37,940 bases of DNA from Candidatus Aminicenantota bacterium (GCA_027031485.1 JALVQI010000111.1:1-37940), one strand, 5' to 3'. Positions 9,760 to 18,949 are shown, counted from the stretch's first letter. The notes: generated from the sequence alone by a model not told the origin. Program-made: numbers and translations.

Positions 9760-11931
9760 ATGACGAAAAAATTAAAGGAAAATATTTTTTTTATACTTAA
9801 TATAATATTTTTTCTATACTTTTTTTTAATAGAGAACTTTCTTGTTTTTCCATTTTTATTATTTTTTCTTTTTCTATTAATCATTAACAAATTATATTTT
9901 TTAAAAATCTATCTGAAAAAGATGCCTCCTCTTGCACTTCTACTACCATTAACACTCTTAAACTTTCGATTTTTCTATGATTCATTTCAGAGAAGTTTTG
10001 TACTTTTAATTCCTGCTCTTTATTTTTTTATCTATTATTTAATAAATGAAATTTCTGATTCGTATGAATTAAAAAAACATAAGATAAAGATTATAGTTTT
10101 TCTTTCCGTTTTTTTTATATCAATTATTATATTTTTTAGAGGGAAAATAGCATTTTCCGGAGATGAGCCTCACTATCTCGTTGTTGCAAACTCTATTTAT
10201 TATGACCATGACCTGAATATTGCCAATAATCAAACAAGAGAAAAAATCAAAAATTTCTGGTTCTCGAATAAACCTTTAAGATTTCATGCTTATACTGGTA
10301 TAAAGGGGATAAAATATATATATTCTTTTCACCTTCCTGCAATCTCCGTTATGATTCTCCCTTTTTTTGCTGTTGCAGAGATGATAGGTAAAAGCGGTGT
10401 TTATTTTGTTTTAATCAGAGCGGGGATAGCTTTTTGGGCAATTTTGATGGCTCTTCAATTTTTTAAATTTTTAATTTTATCGGGTATAAAAAAAGACAGT
10501 GCTTTTTATATTGTTATTTTAAGCTTTTTGCTTACTCCATATATATTTTTCTCACTGCATCTATATCCTGTAATTTTTCTTAGCTTTTTAATGCTTGTTG
10601 CAATAAACAATCTGTATTTTGAAAAAAAGAATTATCTGATTGCATCCATAGCCTTATCTTTTATGGTCTGGGCAGGAGTTAAGGGCATTTTAATAGTCCT
10701 TTTAATTCTTTTCATAGTGTTAATAAAAGAAAGATTGAAGTTATTTGAATTAAAGAAGATTATCAGTTTTACTCCGCTCGTCCTATCTTTTATCCTGTTT
10801 TTTGTTTATCTTTATAATGCCTATGGTTCTTTTTCCCTACTTTCAATTTACAATGGGGTATTAACTCCGGAGAAAAAGAAATATTTAATTCACCTGATAT
10901 TCAGTTTTAAAGAAATTCCTTTATACATCAGATTGGATTCACTTTTCAACTACTTTTTTGACCAGAGAGATGGTTTGATCTTTTATTTTCCTGTATTTAT
11001 TCTCTTTTTTCCTGCTTTGTTTATATTTTTTAAGAAAAAATACAGGGAGTTCTGGCTTCTTTTTATACCTTTTGCTGTTCATATATTAAACTATGCTTTC
11101 AATACTCATAGGGGAGGCTATTGCCCTCCTGCAAGGCCTGTTTCTCCTTTTGTGTGGTTTATGGTTTTTATGATTTATCTTTATTTAAAAGATAATTGGG
11201 AGGAAAATAATAAAAAGTTATTTTCGATTTTTTCTTCCTTTTCTATCTTTATTAGCTTTATTTTAATCAAATATCCTCTTTTAATGTATCAAACCACAAC
11301 CCATGAAGTGAAAATTAGAGCTTCTTCTTTGTTCTTTTTTTTAAAAAACTCTGTTGTGGATTTGCCAAAACTATTTCCTTCTTTTTTAAAGATCTATAAT
11401 TACAAATATTTGCCAAATTGGATATGGTTTTTCTTAATTATATCGATTACTTTTTTATTGCTTAAAAAAGGAGTTAAATTAGTCGTTTATTTATTTTTTT
11501 GTTTTATGTTTTTAACTACGGTTTTGTATTTGGCTTTTCCATTCTTTTCAATTAAAAAATATAATAAGCGATTTAAGATTAATAAAGAAGTTTTTGTACT
11601 CAAAGCAGCCGGAAGTATTGACAAACACTTAAAGAATGAGCTTAAAGTCTTTGGTGAAGGAGTGAAATTTATTCCGATTTATAAAAGGGGTAAAAGAAAT
11701 AATTTGAAGATAAAAATTATTCCGAATGTTAAACTAAAAATAGTTGTTAAATTAGATATATTTAAAATAAAGGAAATAAACCTAAAAAACGGGGAGAGTA
11801 CCATTGTTAATATAAAAAAATCCTATAAAATGGGTATATCATACTTTTATCCCGTATTTTTAAAAATAAAAAGACTTGATAAACATAATGAGAAAGTAAA
11901 TCTAACTTTGATAATTTCTTTCTTAAGTTAA
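9760..11931 (+). CDS. GT-C type integral membrane glycosyltransferase-like protein
   Basis: 723 residues from ATG 9760, with about a dozen hydrophobic helices and a soluble C-terminal domain of about 130 residues rich in lysine. The first large loop carries SGDEPHYLVVA (Asp135, Glu136), the acidic GDEPxY motif of GT-C enzymes related to GT39/ArnT-like transferases. These use polyprenyl-phosphate sugars on the outer face of the membrane. The sugar and acceptor are unknown. A C-terminal soluble domain after the helices is common in this class. It converges on the VWA gene and the two reading frames share 4 nt at their stops. I chose the third possible start because a good extended -10 promoter occupies the earlier ones and no Shine-Dalgarno is present. 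Confidence 0.7.
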   Translation: MTKKLKENIFFILNIIFFLYFFLIENFLVFPFLLFFLFLLIINKLYFLKIYLKKMPPLALLLPLTLLNFRFFYDSFQRSFVLLIPALYFFIYYLINEISDSYELKKHKIKIIVFLSVFFISIIIFFRGKIAFSGDEPHYLVVANSIYYDHDLNIANNQTREKIKNFWFSNKPLRFHAYTGIKGIKYIYSFHLPAISVMILPFFAVAEMIGKSGVYFVLIRAGIAFWAILMALQFFKFLILSGIKKDSAFYIVILSFLLTPYIFFSLHLYPVIFLSFLMLVAINNLYFEKKNYLIASIALSFMVWAGVKGILIVLLILFIVLIKERLKLFELKKIISFTPLVLSFILFFVYLYNAYGSFSLLSIYNGVLTPEKKKYLIHLIFSFKEIPLYIRLDSLFNYFFDQRDGLIFYFPVFILFFPALFIFFKKKYREFWLLFIPFAVHILNYAFNTHRGGYCPPARPVSPFVWFMVFMIYLYLKDNWEENNKKLFSIFSSFSIFISFILIKYPLLMYQTTTHEVKIRASSLFFFLKNSVVDLPKLFPSFLKIYNYKYLPNWIWFFLIISITFLLLKKGVKLVVYLFFCFMFLTTVLYLAFPFFSIKKYNKRFKINKEVFVLKAAGSIDKHLKNELKVFGEGVKFIPIYKRGKRNNLKIKIIPNVKLKIVVKLDIFKIKEINLKNGESTIVNIKKSYKMGISYFYPVFLKIKRLDKHNEKVNLTLIISFLS

Positions 11932-12896
11932 ATTTCCGTAAGTCTGAAAATAAGCTTTTCAAGAAAGAAAGCCAAAAGAAAAAGAATAAATGAGATTAAG
12001 AGAGGAATAAAAAATTTATCTTTATAAGTGATTCTAATGTTAATTTTAAACCTGTTTTTTTCAAGATTATCAATTTGCCTGAAGATTTCTTTCATTTTTT
12101 TGTTATCTGTAGCTCTGAAGTATAGCCCTCCGGTAGTATTTGCTATCTCTTTTAAAATATCCTCATTAAAGTCTACTTTTACTTTTACATACCTTATGCC
12201 AAACGGTGTTTTTACAGGATAGGGAGCTTCGTTGAGAGCTCCAACACCGATTGTATATATTTTAATTCCAAACTCTTTTGCGATTTTAGCAGCTTCTTCA
12301 GGTGAAATATCACCCATATTATTATTTCCATCAGTTAAAAGTACAATTATCTTTGTTTTTGATTTGCTCTCCTTTAGCGAAGATATAGCAGAGACCAATC
12401 CCATTCCTATTGCTGTTCCATCCTCTAATATCCCCATTTTCAGATTGTTCAGTGTATCTATTATCATCTGGTGATTGAGGGTTATGGGAATCAAAGTTAC
12501 AGCTTCTCCGGCAAATATTGTAAAACCTATGAGATCACCTTTTCTCTTTTTCACAAATTCTGAGATAACTTTTTTTGCAACGTCAAATCTTGAAGGAGTC
12601 AGATCCGCAGCTAACATACTTGTCGAATTATCCATGACAATCATTATTGAATAGGCACTAAAACTCTGCTCAATATTTTTTTGACCGAACTGAGGTCTCA
12701 TTAAAGCAAGGACAAGGAAAACAAAACCCAAAATTTCCAGTCCGTATATTATCTTATGGGTAAAAAGGTTTCCTTTCTTTATTAGGTTTTTTGAAAAAAA
12801 AATACTTTTAAAAAAAATATTTTTTTTAAATTTAAAGTAATAAATTATAAGAATAGGTAATAAAAATAGTGAAAAATAGGGATATAAAAATCTCAT
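11928..12896 (-). CDS. BatA-like membrane-anchored VWA-domain protein
   Basis: 322 residues. It has two N-terminal hydrophobic segments (about 5-21 and 50-66), a von Willebrand A domain (about 82-280) and a C-terminal membrane helix (about 295-315), the layout of BatA/BatB proteins. The metal-ion-dependent adhesion site is intact: MDNSTSM (Asp89, Ser91, Ser93), the DGTA threonine loop, and LLTDGNNN. Bat proteins occur with MoxR ATPases in stress-tolerance or metalloprotein-assembly operons; no MoxR is in the window, so the role is open. Its ATG directly follows the TAG of the symporter gene (TAGATG), making it the last gene of the mog-pepT operon. Confidence 0.85.
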   Translation of the reverse strand: MRFLYPYFSLFLLPILIIYYFKFKKNIFFKSIFFSKNLIKKGNLFTHKIIYGLEILGFVFLVLALMRPQFGQKNIEQSFSAYSIMIVMDNSTSMLAADLTPSRFDVAKKVISEFVKKRKGDLIGFTIFAGEAVTLIPITLNHQMIIDTLNNLKMGILEDGTAIGMGLVSAISSLKESKSKTKIIVLLTDGNNNMGDISPEEAAKIAKEFGIKIYTIGVGALNEAPYPVKTPFGIRYVKVKVDFNEDILKEIANTTGGLYFRATDNKKMKEIFRQIDNLEKNRFKINIRITYKDKFFIPLLISFILFLLAFFLEKLIFRLTEI

Positions 12897-14132
12897 CTAT
12901 ATTTCTTTTTCACTCTTTGCGATAACGATTGCTGCCGCTGCATCTCCTAAAACATTGCTTATTGTCCTTAGCATATCAAGTATTCTATCAACACCAAGTA
13001 TCAAAGCTATCCCCTCTATTGGAACATTTATGGCTCTTAAAATCATCGCAAGTGTTATTATTCCGACTCCGGGAACTCCGGCTGTCCCGACGGCAGCGAG
13101 AGTGGCTGTAAGAACTATGGTTAACTGACCTGCAAGTGTAAGCTTTATTCCATAGACCTGGGCTATAAACACAGCTGCCACACCTTGATAGAGAGCGGTT
13201 CCATTCATATTGATTGTGGCACCTAAAGGAAGTACAAAACTTGAGATGTAGGAAGGAACTTTAAATTTTGTTTCAACAGTTTCCATAGTTACCGGTAAGG
13301 TGGCGTTTGACGATGATGTGGAGAAAGCCAGAATCATGACGTCTCTCATTTTAACAAGAAATTCCTTTATACTTACTTTGCTTAGGAATTTCACAAAGAA
13401 TGGGAGTATTATAAAAGTATGAATAAAAAGCCCCAATACAACCGTAAGAGAGTAGGTAAGAAGTGTAACAAGAATTTTATAGCCATACTTACCTATTATT
13501 GCAGCTAAAAGGGCAAAAACACCGTAGGGAGCAAACTTCATAATTATATCAACAACTTTTATGCTCACATCGCTTACGGAGTTAAAAAATTTTAACAATG
13601 GTTCTCCTCTCTCCTCTGGCAATAAAGTTGCGGCAATACCAAACATTATTGCAAGAAAAATCACCTGTAACATATCTGAATTTACAAAGGATTTTACCGG
13701 ATTTTTAGGGACGATATTAACAAGTGTATCAATTAACGAAGTTTTTTGTACTTTTTTAAGGTTTATTTGACCGCTATTTACATAATTCTTGTACAATTGT
13801 TCCTTTGTTTCCTTTTTTATATATTTCCCTGGTTTCAGATTATTTACGGCTATTAGTCCTATTGTAATAGCCACAACAGTTGTTATAAGGTAAAAAAGAA
13901 GAGTTTTGGCTCCGATTCTTCCAAGTTTTTTTATATCACCCAAACTCGCTGTTCCCACAAAAAGAGATGAAAAAACCAGAGGAAGAACTATCATTGTGAT
14001 TAATCTTAAGAAAATGTCACCTATCGGCTTTATCAACACTGATTTGGGACCAACGATCACTCCGAAAAGCGCCCCGAAAATTAATCCTAAAATTATCTTT
14101 GTATGTAATTCCATCTTTTTCCAGAATTTCAT
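12897..14132 (-). CDS. Dicarboxylate/amino acid:cation symporter (DAACS family)
   Basis: 411 residues of the glutamate/C4-dicarboxylate transporter family (GltP/DctA/GltPh). These use Na+ or H+ gradients to import acidic amino acids or dicarboxylates. Seen: the HP1 serine-rich loop STSSSNATLPV, the TM7 NMNGTALYQG signature, the HP2 loop GTAGVPGVGI, and TM8 GVDRILDMLRTISNVLGDAAAA. The TM8 sequence has Asp and Arg at the usual substrate positions; glutamate/aspartate or a C4-dicarboxylate are both possible. It starts inside the end of the yhaM-like gene (ATGA overlap), so translation is coupled. Transport of an acidic amino acid fits the adjacent tripeptidase. Confidence 0.93.
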   Translation of the reverse strand: MKFWKKMELHTKIILGLIFGALFGVIVGPKSVLIKPIGDIFLRLITMIVLPLVFSSLFVGTASLGDIKKLGRIGAKTLLFYLITTVVAITIGLIAVNNLKPGKYIKKETKEQLYKNYVNSGQINLKKVQKTSLIDTLVNIVPKNPVKSFVNSDMLQVIFLAIMFGIAATLLPEERGEPLLKFFNSVSDVSIKVVDIIMKFAPYGVFALLAAIIGKYGYKILVTLLTYSLTVVLGLFIHTFIILPFFVKFLSKVSIKEFLVKMRDVMILAFSTSSSNATLPVTMETVETKFKVPSYISSFVLPLGATINMNGTALYQGVAAVFIAQVYGIKLTLAGQLTIVLTATLAAVGTAGVPGVGIITLAMILRAINVPIEGIALILGVDRILDMLRTISNVLGDAAAAIVIAKSEKEI

Positions 14133-15070
14133 TCTTTATCCCCCGCAAAAAGTTTTCTTCCGATACGATAATCATAGTCCGTTGCTATAGAATCTCCGGA
14201 ATGATTTTTTAGAATATTTTCAAAAATATTCATTTGAGAATCTATAAAATCTGCAAAATGCAGAGCAAGAGCTTCCTTTGTCATAGGGAGCTGATAAGCT
14301 CCAAAGTCATAATTACCATGGTGTGAAATTATAAGATGTGTTAATTTTGTTAATAGAGATTCGGGAAACCCTATGATTTTTTCACTCTCTTCCTTTAAAA
14401 TTTGAACGCCTATGATTATATGACCTAACAAAACTCCCTTTTCACTCTCTTCTTTTTTTATTTCACTTTTTATCTCTTCAATTTTCCCTATATCATGTAA
14501 AATCCCGCCTGCTATCGTAAGCTCTTTGTCAAGTTTATATTTAGTCGATAAAAAATCGCAGATATCAACGACTGCCAGAGTGTGTTCAAGAAGTCCTCCT
14601 ATATAATTGTGGTGAACCTTCCTTGCCCCCGGCCAGGTTTTAAATTTGTTTTCATATTTATTTAAAACTTTTTCTAAAAGTTTTAACAGAAATGGATTTT
14701 TTATGTTTTTCTTTATAATATTTTTAAATTTATTCCACATCTCCTCTGAAGATTCTTCCGCCGAAGGTAAAATTTTAGAAACATCAACTTCATCTTCATA
14801 TATTTTTCTTATTTTCTGGACCTTAATCTGGTTTTTATCATTAAAGCTTTCCACTATTCCTTCAACATAGACAATGTCTCCCTCTTCAAAGGTATCCTTT
14901 AATTTTTCCACATTATCCCAGACTTTGCCGCCAATCTCTCCGGTTTTATCTTCAAAAACAATGTCTAAAAAGTCTTTATTTGTTTTTGTTAATCTTAATT
15001 TTTTAGTTTTAATCAGATAATATGCCTTTATGGAACTGTTTTTCTCAAGGTCCTTTATCTGATTATTCAT
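14129..15070 (-). CDS. OB-fold plus HD-domain 3'-5' exoribonuclease, YhaM-like
   Basis: 313 residues. The N-terminal half is an OB-fold nucleic-acid-binding domain (about 15-95, with GKVWDN and GDIVYVEGIVE). The C-terminal HD domain (about 150-290) shows HHNYIGGLLEHT (His163), the metal-binding LHDIGKI (His192, Asp193), ISHHG and the final ALHFADFIDSQM. This order and size match YhaM/CBF1, a 3'-5' exonuclease acting on RNA and single-stranded DNA. The ATG overlaps the pepT stop by 8 nt and lacks its own clear Shine-Dalgarno, so it depends on translation of pepT. Why an exoribonuclease sits in a peptidase/transport operon is not obvious. Confidence 0.88.
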   Translation of the reverse strand: MNNQIKDLEKNSSIKAYYLIKTKKLRLTKTNKDFLDIVFEDKTGEIGGKVWDNVEKLKDTFEEGDIVYVEGIVESFNDKNQIKVQKIRKIYEDEVDVSKILPSAEESSEEMWNKFKNIIKKNIKNPFLLKLLEKVLNKYENKFKTWPGARKVHHNYIGGLLEHTLAVVDICDFLSTKYKLDKELTIAGGILHDIGKIEEIKSEIKKEESEKGVLLGHIIIGVQILKEESEKIIGFPESLLTKLTHLIISHHGNYDFGAYQLPMTKEALALHFADFIDSQMNIFENILKNHSGDSIATDYDYRIGRKLFAGDKE

Positions 15071-16307
15071 TATTTTTTTCTGCCCAGAGTTTCATTAAAT
15101 TGATAATAACATCAACAGCTCTTTCCATAGACTGATAACTAATCCATTCCCTTTTTGAATGAAAATTATGTCCGCCTGTGAAAATATTCGGTGTCGGAAT
15201 TCCCATAAAGGAGAGCTTTGCCCCGTCTGTTCCTCCTCTTATCGGAGTTCTTACAGGCTTAACACCTGCCATCTCTATTGCCTTAATAGCAAGATTTAAA
15301 ACATCGGGATATTTATCAAGAATCTCCTTCATATTTCTGTATGATTCTTTTATTTCAGCCGTATAACTTGCTCCCGGATATTTTTCCACAACCTGCTTAG
15401 CCAGAGATTCAAGAAACTCTTCCTTGCTTTTAAGTTCGCTTTCCACAAAATCTCTGATTATAAAAAATATGGTGGTTTCCTCTTCTATTCCTGATATTTC
15501 AACCGGATGTACATAGCCCTCTCTCTTTTCAGTGGTTTCAGGACTCATTCTGTCCTTCGGAAGAAGAGATATGAATTCTCCTGCAAGTTTAATAGCATTG
15601 ATCATTTTTCCCTTTGCATAACCAGGATGTACATTTATACCCTTGAATTTTATTATCATTGAGTCAGCATTAAAGTTTTCATCCTCTATCTCTCCGTCTG
15701 CTCCCCCGTCAATTGTGTAAGCAAACTGAGCTCCGAATTTTTCCTTATCAAATTTAATCGTTCCCCTTCCAATTTCTTCATCCGGAGTAAAGGCAACTCT
15801 GATTTCAGGTCTCGGAATATCAGGATTGTTAACAAGAAAAGTTAAAGATTCCATAATTTCAGCAATTCCCGCTTTATCATCAGCGCCTAAAAGGGTGGAA
15901 CCGTCTGAAGTTATAATATCTTCTCCTATGTGCTTTTTAAGACTTTCATCCTCTTTTATCACCACTCCCTTTTCACCGGGTAAGACAATATCTCCTCCTT
16001 GATAGTTTTTGTTAATTACAGGTGTGACATCTTTTCCGCTTACAGCCGGAGAAGTGTCAAGATGGGAGATTAAACCTATCTTGTACCTATTATTTTTCAA
16101 ATTTGATGGAAGAGTCGCATATACATAGCAATATTCATCAACTTCAACATTTTCAAGTCCCAGCTCCTTTAACTCTTTTACAAGAACTTCCGCAAGGTCA
16201 AACTGTTTTTTTGTAGAAGGTGTGCTTTCACTCTTTTCATCCGATTGAGTGTCAATCTTTACATAATTTAAAAATCTGTCTAAAAGTTTTTCATATTTGT
16301 AAGCCAT
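15063..16307 (-). CDS. pepT: Peptidase T (tripeptide aminopeptidase)
   Basis: 414 residues from ATG 16307, which has GGAGGA 4 nt upstream; a longer frame would run into mog and is rejected. The M20 zinc enzyme releases N-terminal residues from tripeptides in the cytosol. Metal ligands and catalytic residues are intact: SHLDT (His82, Asp84), GADDKAG (Asp143), TPDEEIGRG (Glu177, Glu178), and the C-terminal GGTDGAKLSFMGIPTPN and GGHNFHS blocks. It lies between mog and the yhaM-like gene in one operon with an acidic-solute symporter, fitting peptide and amino acid use. Confidence 0.95.
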   Translation of the reverse strand: MAYKYEKLLDRFLNYVKIDTQSDEKSESTPSTKKQFDLAEVLVKELKELGLENVEVDEYCYVYATLPSNLKNNRYKIGLISHLDTSPAVSGKDVTPVINKNYQGGDIVLPGEKGVVIKEDESLKKHIGEDIITSDGSTLLGADDKAGIAEIMESLTFLVNNPDIPRPEIRVAFTPDEEIGRGTIKFDKEKFGAQFAYTIDGGADGEIEDENFNADSMIIKFKGINVHPGYAKGKMINAIKLAGEFISLLPKDRMSPETTEKREGYVHPVEISGIEEETTIFFIIRDFVESELKSKEEFLESLAKQVVEKYPGASYTAEIKESYRNMKEILDKYPDVLNLAIKAIEMAGVKPVRTPIRGGTDGAKLSFMGIPTPNIFTGGHNFHSKREWISYQSMERAVDVIINLMKLWAEKNNE

Positions 16308-16315
16308 TTTTCCTC

Positions 16316-16813
16316 CTATAATCTTTTTATCTGTTCCCCGCAATCCTCTTCTTGGTTTTTTAATTTTTGAAAGAGGTGTTTTATCGCGGGTATTAAAGGT
16401 AAAAAATTTTGCTCAATAGCTCTGGGATTACCGGGAAGATTTATAATAAAAGTGCTTCCGTTCATTCCCGCCAGCGCCCGTGAAATTGCAGCCATTGGTG
16501 TATATTTTAATCCATTACAGACCATCGCATATTCAAAACCCTGAACTCTCTTCTTAATAAATTTTTCAGTGACATCGGGGGTTATGTCTCTGTCTGTTAT
16601 TCCTGTTCCCCCTGAAGTAATTATAAGGTCTGTTTTGTTTATATGTTTTTCAAGAAGATTTTCAAGGGCTGATTTTTCATCGGGGATAACCACTTTTTCT
16701 TTCACATTAAATCCATTGTCCTTTAGAATTTTTACTAAAATTTCCCCGCTTTTGTCTTCCCTGATTCCCTTGGAAGCTCTGTCGCTTAATACAATAACTA
16801 TTGAATTAATCAT
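16316..16813 (-). CDS. Molybdopterin-cofactor domain protein (MogA/MoaB family)
   Basis: 165 residues. Members adenylylate molybdopterin before metal insertion in Moco synthesis. Seen: IVIVLSDRASKGIREDKSG, the TSGGTG motif (66-71), DRDITPD (75-81), the PMAAISRALAG block and INLPGNPRA. MogA and MoaB cannot be separated by eye. No other Moco gene is in the window; the ThiS/MoaD-like protein at the far right is 20 kb away. No Shine-Dalgarno is evident, and a TTGACA promoter ends 6 nt before the ATG, so this is the probable first gene of the mog-pepT-yhaM-symporter-VWA operon and may be translated from a leaderless mRNA. Confidence 0.9.
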   Translation of the reverse strand: MINSIVIVLSDRASKGIREDKSGEILVKILKDNGFNVKEKVVIPDEKSALENLLEKHINKTDLIITSGGTGITDRDITPDVTEKFIKKRVQGFEYAMVCNGLKYTPMAAISRALAGMNGSTFIINLPGNPRAIEQNFLPLIPAIKHLFQKLKNQEEDCGEQIKRL

Positions 16814-16819
16814 TGATTA

Positions 16820-16849
16820 ACTTTACCTTAAAAAGGTAGTGGTTGTCAA
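16820..16849 (-). promoter_or_regulatory. Candidate leaderless promoter of the mog-pepT operon
   Basis: Minus strand TTGACA (16849-16844), 18 nt, TAAAGT (16825-16820), then six bases to the ATG. A small inverted repeat, ACCTT-N3-AAGGT (16825-16837), lies in the spacer next to the -10 and could be an operator. Confidence 0.5.
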
Positions 16850-16862
16850 GAACACCCTTTGC

Positions 16863-16961
16863 GTCAAAAATAATCTTACCGAAACGAATGAGTTTAGTCA
16901 AAAAAATCTTACCGAAAAGGAGGAAGAAAAGATGACAATAGTTTTAAGCTTTGAGCCCTGA
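16863..16961 (+). pseudogene. Promoter repeats plus the start of a lost gene
   Basis: Two direct copies of GTCAAAAA-(T)-AATCTTACCGAAA (16863-16884 and 16897-16917, 34 nt apart) lead into a strong ribosome site AGGAGG (16918-16923) and an ATG at 16932. The frame ends after nine codons, exactly where a dispersed AGCTTTGAGCC repeat begins. I read this as the 5' end of a gene cut off by repeat DNA. It opens the 770-base gene-free stretch 16814-17587. Confidence 0.4.
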
Positions 16962-17047
16962 GCTAATCACAAGGAACATGGCTAACTTGTTTGCTATCAA
17001 TTATTTTTTTTAAAATTTAAAATAAAAAATCAAAATAAATAATGTAG

Positions 17048-17067
17048 GGGCAATTCATGAATTGCCC
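17048..17067. repeat. Dispersed 20-bp palindrome, copy 1
   Basis: Perfect palindrome GGGCAATTCATGAATTGCCC, preceded by GTAG. An identical copy lies at 36581-36600 and a longer imperfect one at 34206-34227. A half copy (GTGAATTGCCCTAT) is near 17191. The stretch 16814-17587 holds no intact gene. It contains the gene remnant at 16863-16961, this palindrome, short AGCTTTGAGCC / GCTCAATGCTAT repeats (16947-16966, 17161-17172) and the inverted-repeat element at 17324-17426. Confidence 0.85.
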
Positions 17068-17323
17068 TTTGCAATCAATAATTTTCATTATTTAATAGTT
17101 TTAATTTAAAGAGAATTTACAAACAACAATAAACCAATAACCTTCAAAATTCAGCTCAAAGCTCAATGCTATGGGCTCAAGGCTAATATGGTGAATTGCC
17201 CTATGATAATTACAATCACATATAAATAAAGAGATTATAATTATTTGTTGATTTATAAACGTGAATGGTGTCGATTAAAATATTGTAGGGGCAGACCTCG
17301 GAATGAGTGTAATGAATGGAGAT

Positions 17324-17426
17324 CCAGCACCAATTTTCTTTCATAAATGCAACAATTTTTCGGAAAAAGAAAGTTTGTGAAGAAATTCTTATATAAGAAA
17401 CTACTAATATAAAAAATTGGTGCTGG
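17324..17426. mobile_element. MITE-like inverted-repeat element, copy A
   Basis: Perfect 14-bp terminal inverted repeats CCAGCACCAATTTT / AAAATTGGTGCTGG around 75 nt of AT-rich sequence, 103 nt in all. A second, outer repeat GGCAGAC / GTCTGCC (17290-17296, 17433-17439) brackets it. It has no coding capacity; the two frames over it are symmetry artefacts. A related 104-nt element lies at 36377-36480, also on the 3' side of an AAA-ATPase gene. No target-site duplication is obvious. Confidence 0.6.
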
Positions 17427-17587
17427 GTGCGTGTCTGCCTGTGGTGGCATTTTAATATATTCATGTGGCCGTACCCGAAAACATAAAACGAGAGTATTAA
17501 AAATAAAAATTATTTTATAGATTTAAAAAAATCTCTCTTCTACAAAAAAATATTACAATCATTTATTCGCTAAGGTTATTTCCGAGT

Positions 17588-18901
17588 TTAGAAGATTAAA
17601 CTATGATTTTCGGAAAAAAGTTTTATAGTATAATAGTGCGGATAGAGATTTATCCCGTTTTTTATCAAAGGTATCCCATTATAAAAAATTATTCCCGAAT
17701 CAACCTTTTTCTCATTCATAAATAATCTTATGCTCTTTCCGTATCTCTTTTTCCCCGCTTTGACTTCTATGGGGACGATTTTTCCGTTGAGCATTTCAAC
17801 ATAATCCACTTCAGCTTTTGCTCCTCTTTTCTCCCTTAACCAATAAAACAATTTTTTCCTTTGCCTACTGTTTGAATAGGCAAGAATCTCCTGTCCTATA
17901 AAAGCTTCAACTACCTGTCCCTTATTTATTAACATATTCCCTCCGTTTATTAACCATAAACCTATATGTTCCCCTAAAAGTGTTTGCATCAATCCGACAT
18001 CAAGAAATATTGTTTTAAAGATTGAAGGTTTTATCCCAGCCTCAAGCGGAAGACCATTGCAGGAACTATGATAAATTTTATGAAAAACCATAGCTTTTGA
18101 CAGAAGCTCAAGAGCCTCTTTGATTTTATATGTCTTTATATTTTCATCCACATGAGAAAAAATAAATTTTTTACCTACTTTTGCCGGGACACTTGAAAAG
18201 ACTTTCTCAACATATTCTATCTGTCTTCTTTTAGCATATTTGTTAAAATCCTGAATGTATGTGTCAAGGATTATATTATGGATATTTTTAACTTCACTAA
18301 TATCTTCATTTTCTATCCAGCTTTTCACAGCTTCCGGCATTCCACCGACAGACATATATTCATACAATTGGTTCAGCAAAAGATTATGTTCAAATTCATT
18401 TACTTCTCCGGTCAAAACAATTTCAATTAAATTTTCTTTTCCTTTTGCTATCAAAAATTCAAGAAAGGACATAGGATATAGATAATAACTTTGGACTCTT
18501 CCCACGGGGATACCCTCTTTTTCCACGGAAAACTCAAGAAGTGAACCCGCTCCTATTACATGGAGTTCAGGTAATTCTTCATAAAAATATCTTAGTGATG
18601 TAATTGCATTTTGACATTCCTGAATTTCATCAAAAAAAAGAAGGGACTTTTCAGGCTCAATTTTCTTTCCGAAAAAAGCATTTAATTTTTTTAAAATTTC
18701 AAAAGGAGAGAGAGAATCTTTAAAAGCACCGCGCAAGGCTCTATCTCTTTCAAAATTTATCTCAAAATAATTTTCAAATTGTTTACCGAATTCTCTTATC
18801 AGATAACTTTTTCCTACCTGTCTCGCTCCTCTTAAAAGGATTGGTTTTCTTTTTTTCAAGTTTTTCCATTTTTCCAATTGTTTCATCAACATTCTTTTCA
18901 T
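17588..18901 (-). CDS. AAA_14 ATPase with DUF4143 C-terminal domain
   Basis: 437 residues. The ATPase part has Walker A GARQVGKS (25-32), Walker B LLFFDEIQ (86-93) and the family block GAGSLLEFS with PVGRV. The C-terminal DUF4143 domain ends in a PD-(D/E)XK-like core, EVDYVEMLNGKIVPIEVKAG. The family is very common in anaerobes and archaea, often in many copies per genome; its function is unknown. A winged-helix region (VEKVFSSVPAKVG) lies between the two parts. The GAGGT ribosome site fits the ATG. It is a single gene with its own repeat-bearing promoter, placed in a repeat island, which suggests transferable accessory DNA. Confidence 0.9.
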   Translation of the reverse strand: MKRMLMKQLEKWKNLKKRKPILLRGARQVGKSYLIREFGKQFENYFEINFERDRALRGAFKDSLSPFEILKKLNAFFGKKIEPEKSLLFFDEIQECQNAITSLRYFYEELPELHVIGAGSLLEFSVEKEGIPVGRVQSYYLYPMSFLEFLIAKGKENLIEIVLTGEVNEFEHNLLLNQLYEYMSVGGMPEAVKSWIENEDISEVKNIHNIILDTYIQDFNKYAKRRQIEYVEKVFSSVPAKVGKKFIFSHVDENIKTYKIKEALELLSKAMVFHKIYHSSCNGLPLEAGIKPSIFKTIFLDVGLMQTLLGEHIGLWLINGGNMLINKGQVVEAFIGQEILAYSNSRQRKKLFYWLREKRGAKAEVDYVEMLNGKIVPIEVKAGKKRYGKSIRLFMNEKKVDSGIIFYNGIPLIKNGINLYPHYYTIKLFSENHSLIF

Positions 18902-18920
18902 TTCTTAATACCTCAAAAAT

Positions 18921-18949
18921 ATAATAATCTTATTTTTGCAAAAAATCAA
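18921..18949 (-). promoter_or_regulatory. Promoter of the AAA_14/DUF4143 gene
   Basis: Minus strand TTGATT (18949-18944), 17 nt, TATTAT (18926-18921). The -35 box lies inside the gene-proximal copy of the three 20-nt iterons, so anything binding the iterons would control this promoter. Confidence 0.6.

Noticed and set aside
17216-17464. Two overlapping minus-strand frames of 82 and 65 codons
   Set aside because: They cover the inverted-repeat element at 17324-17426, have no ribosome site and no family features; they arise from the element.
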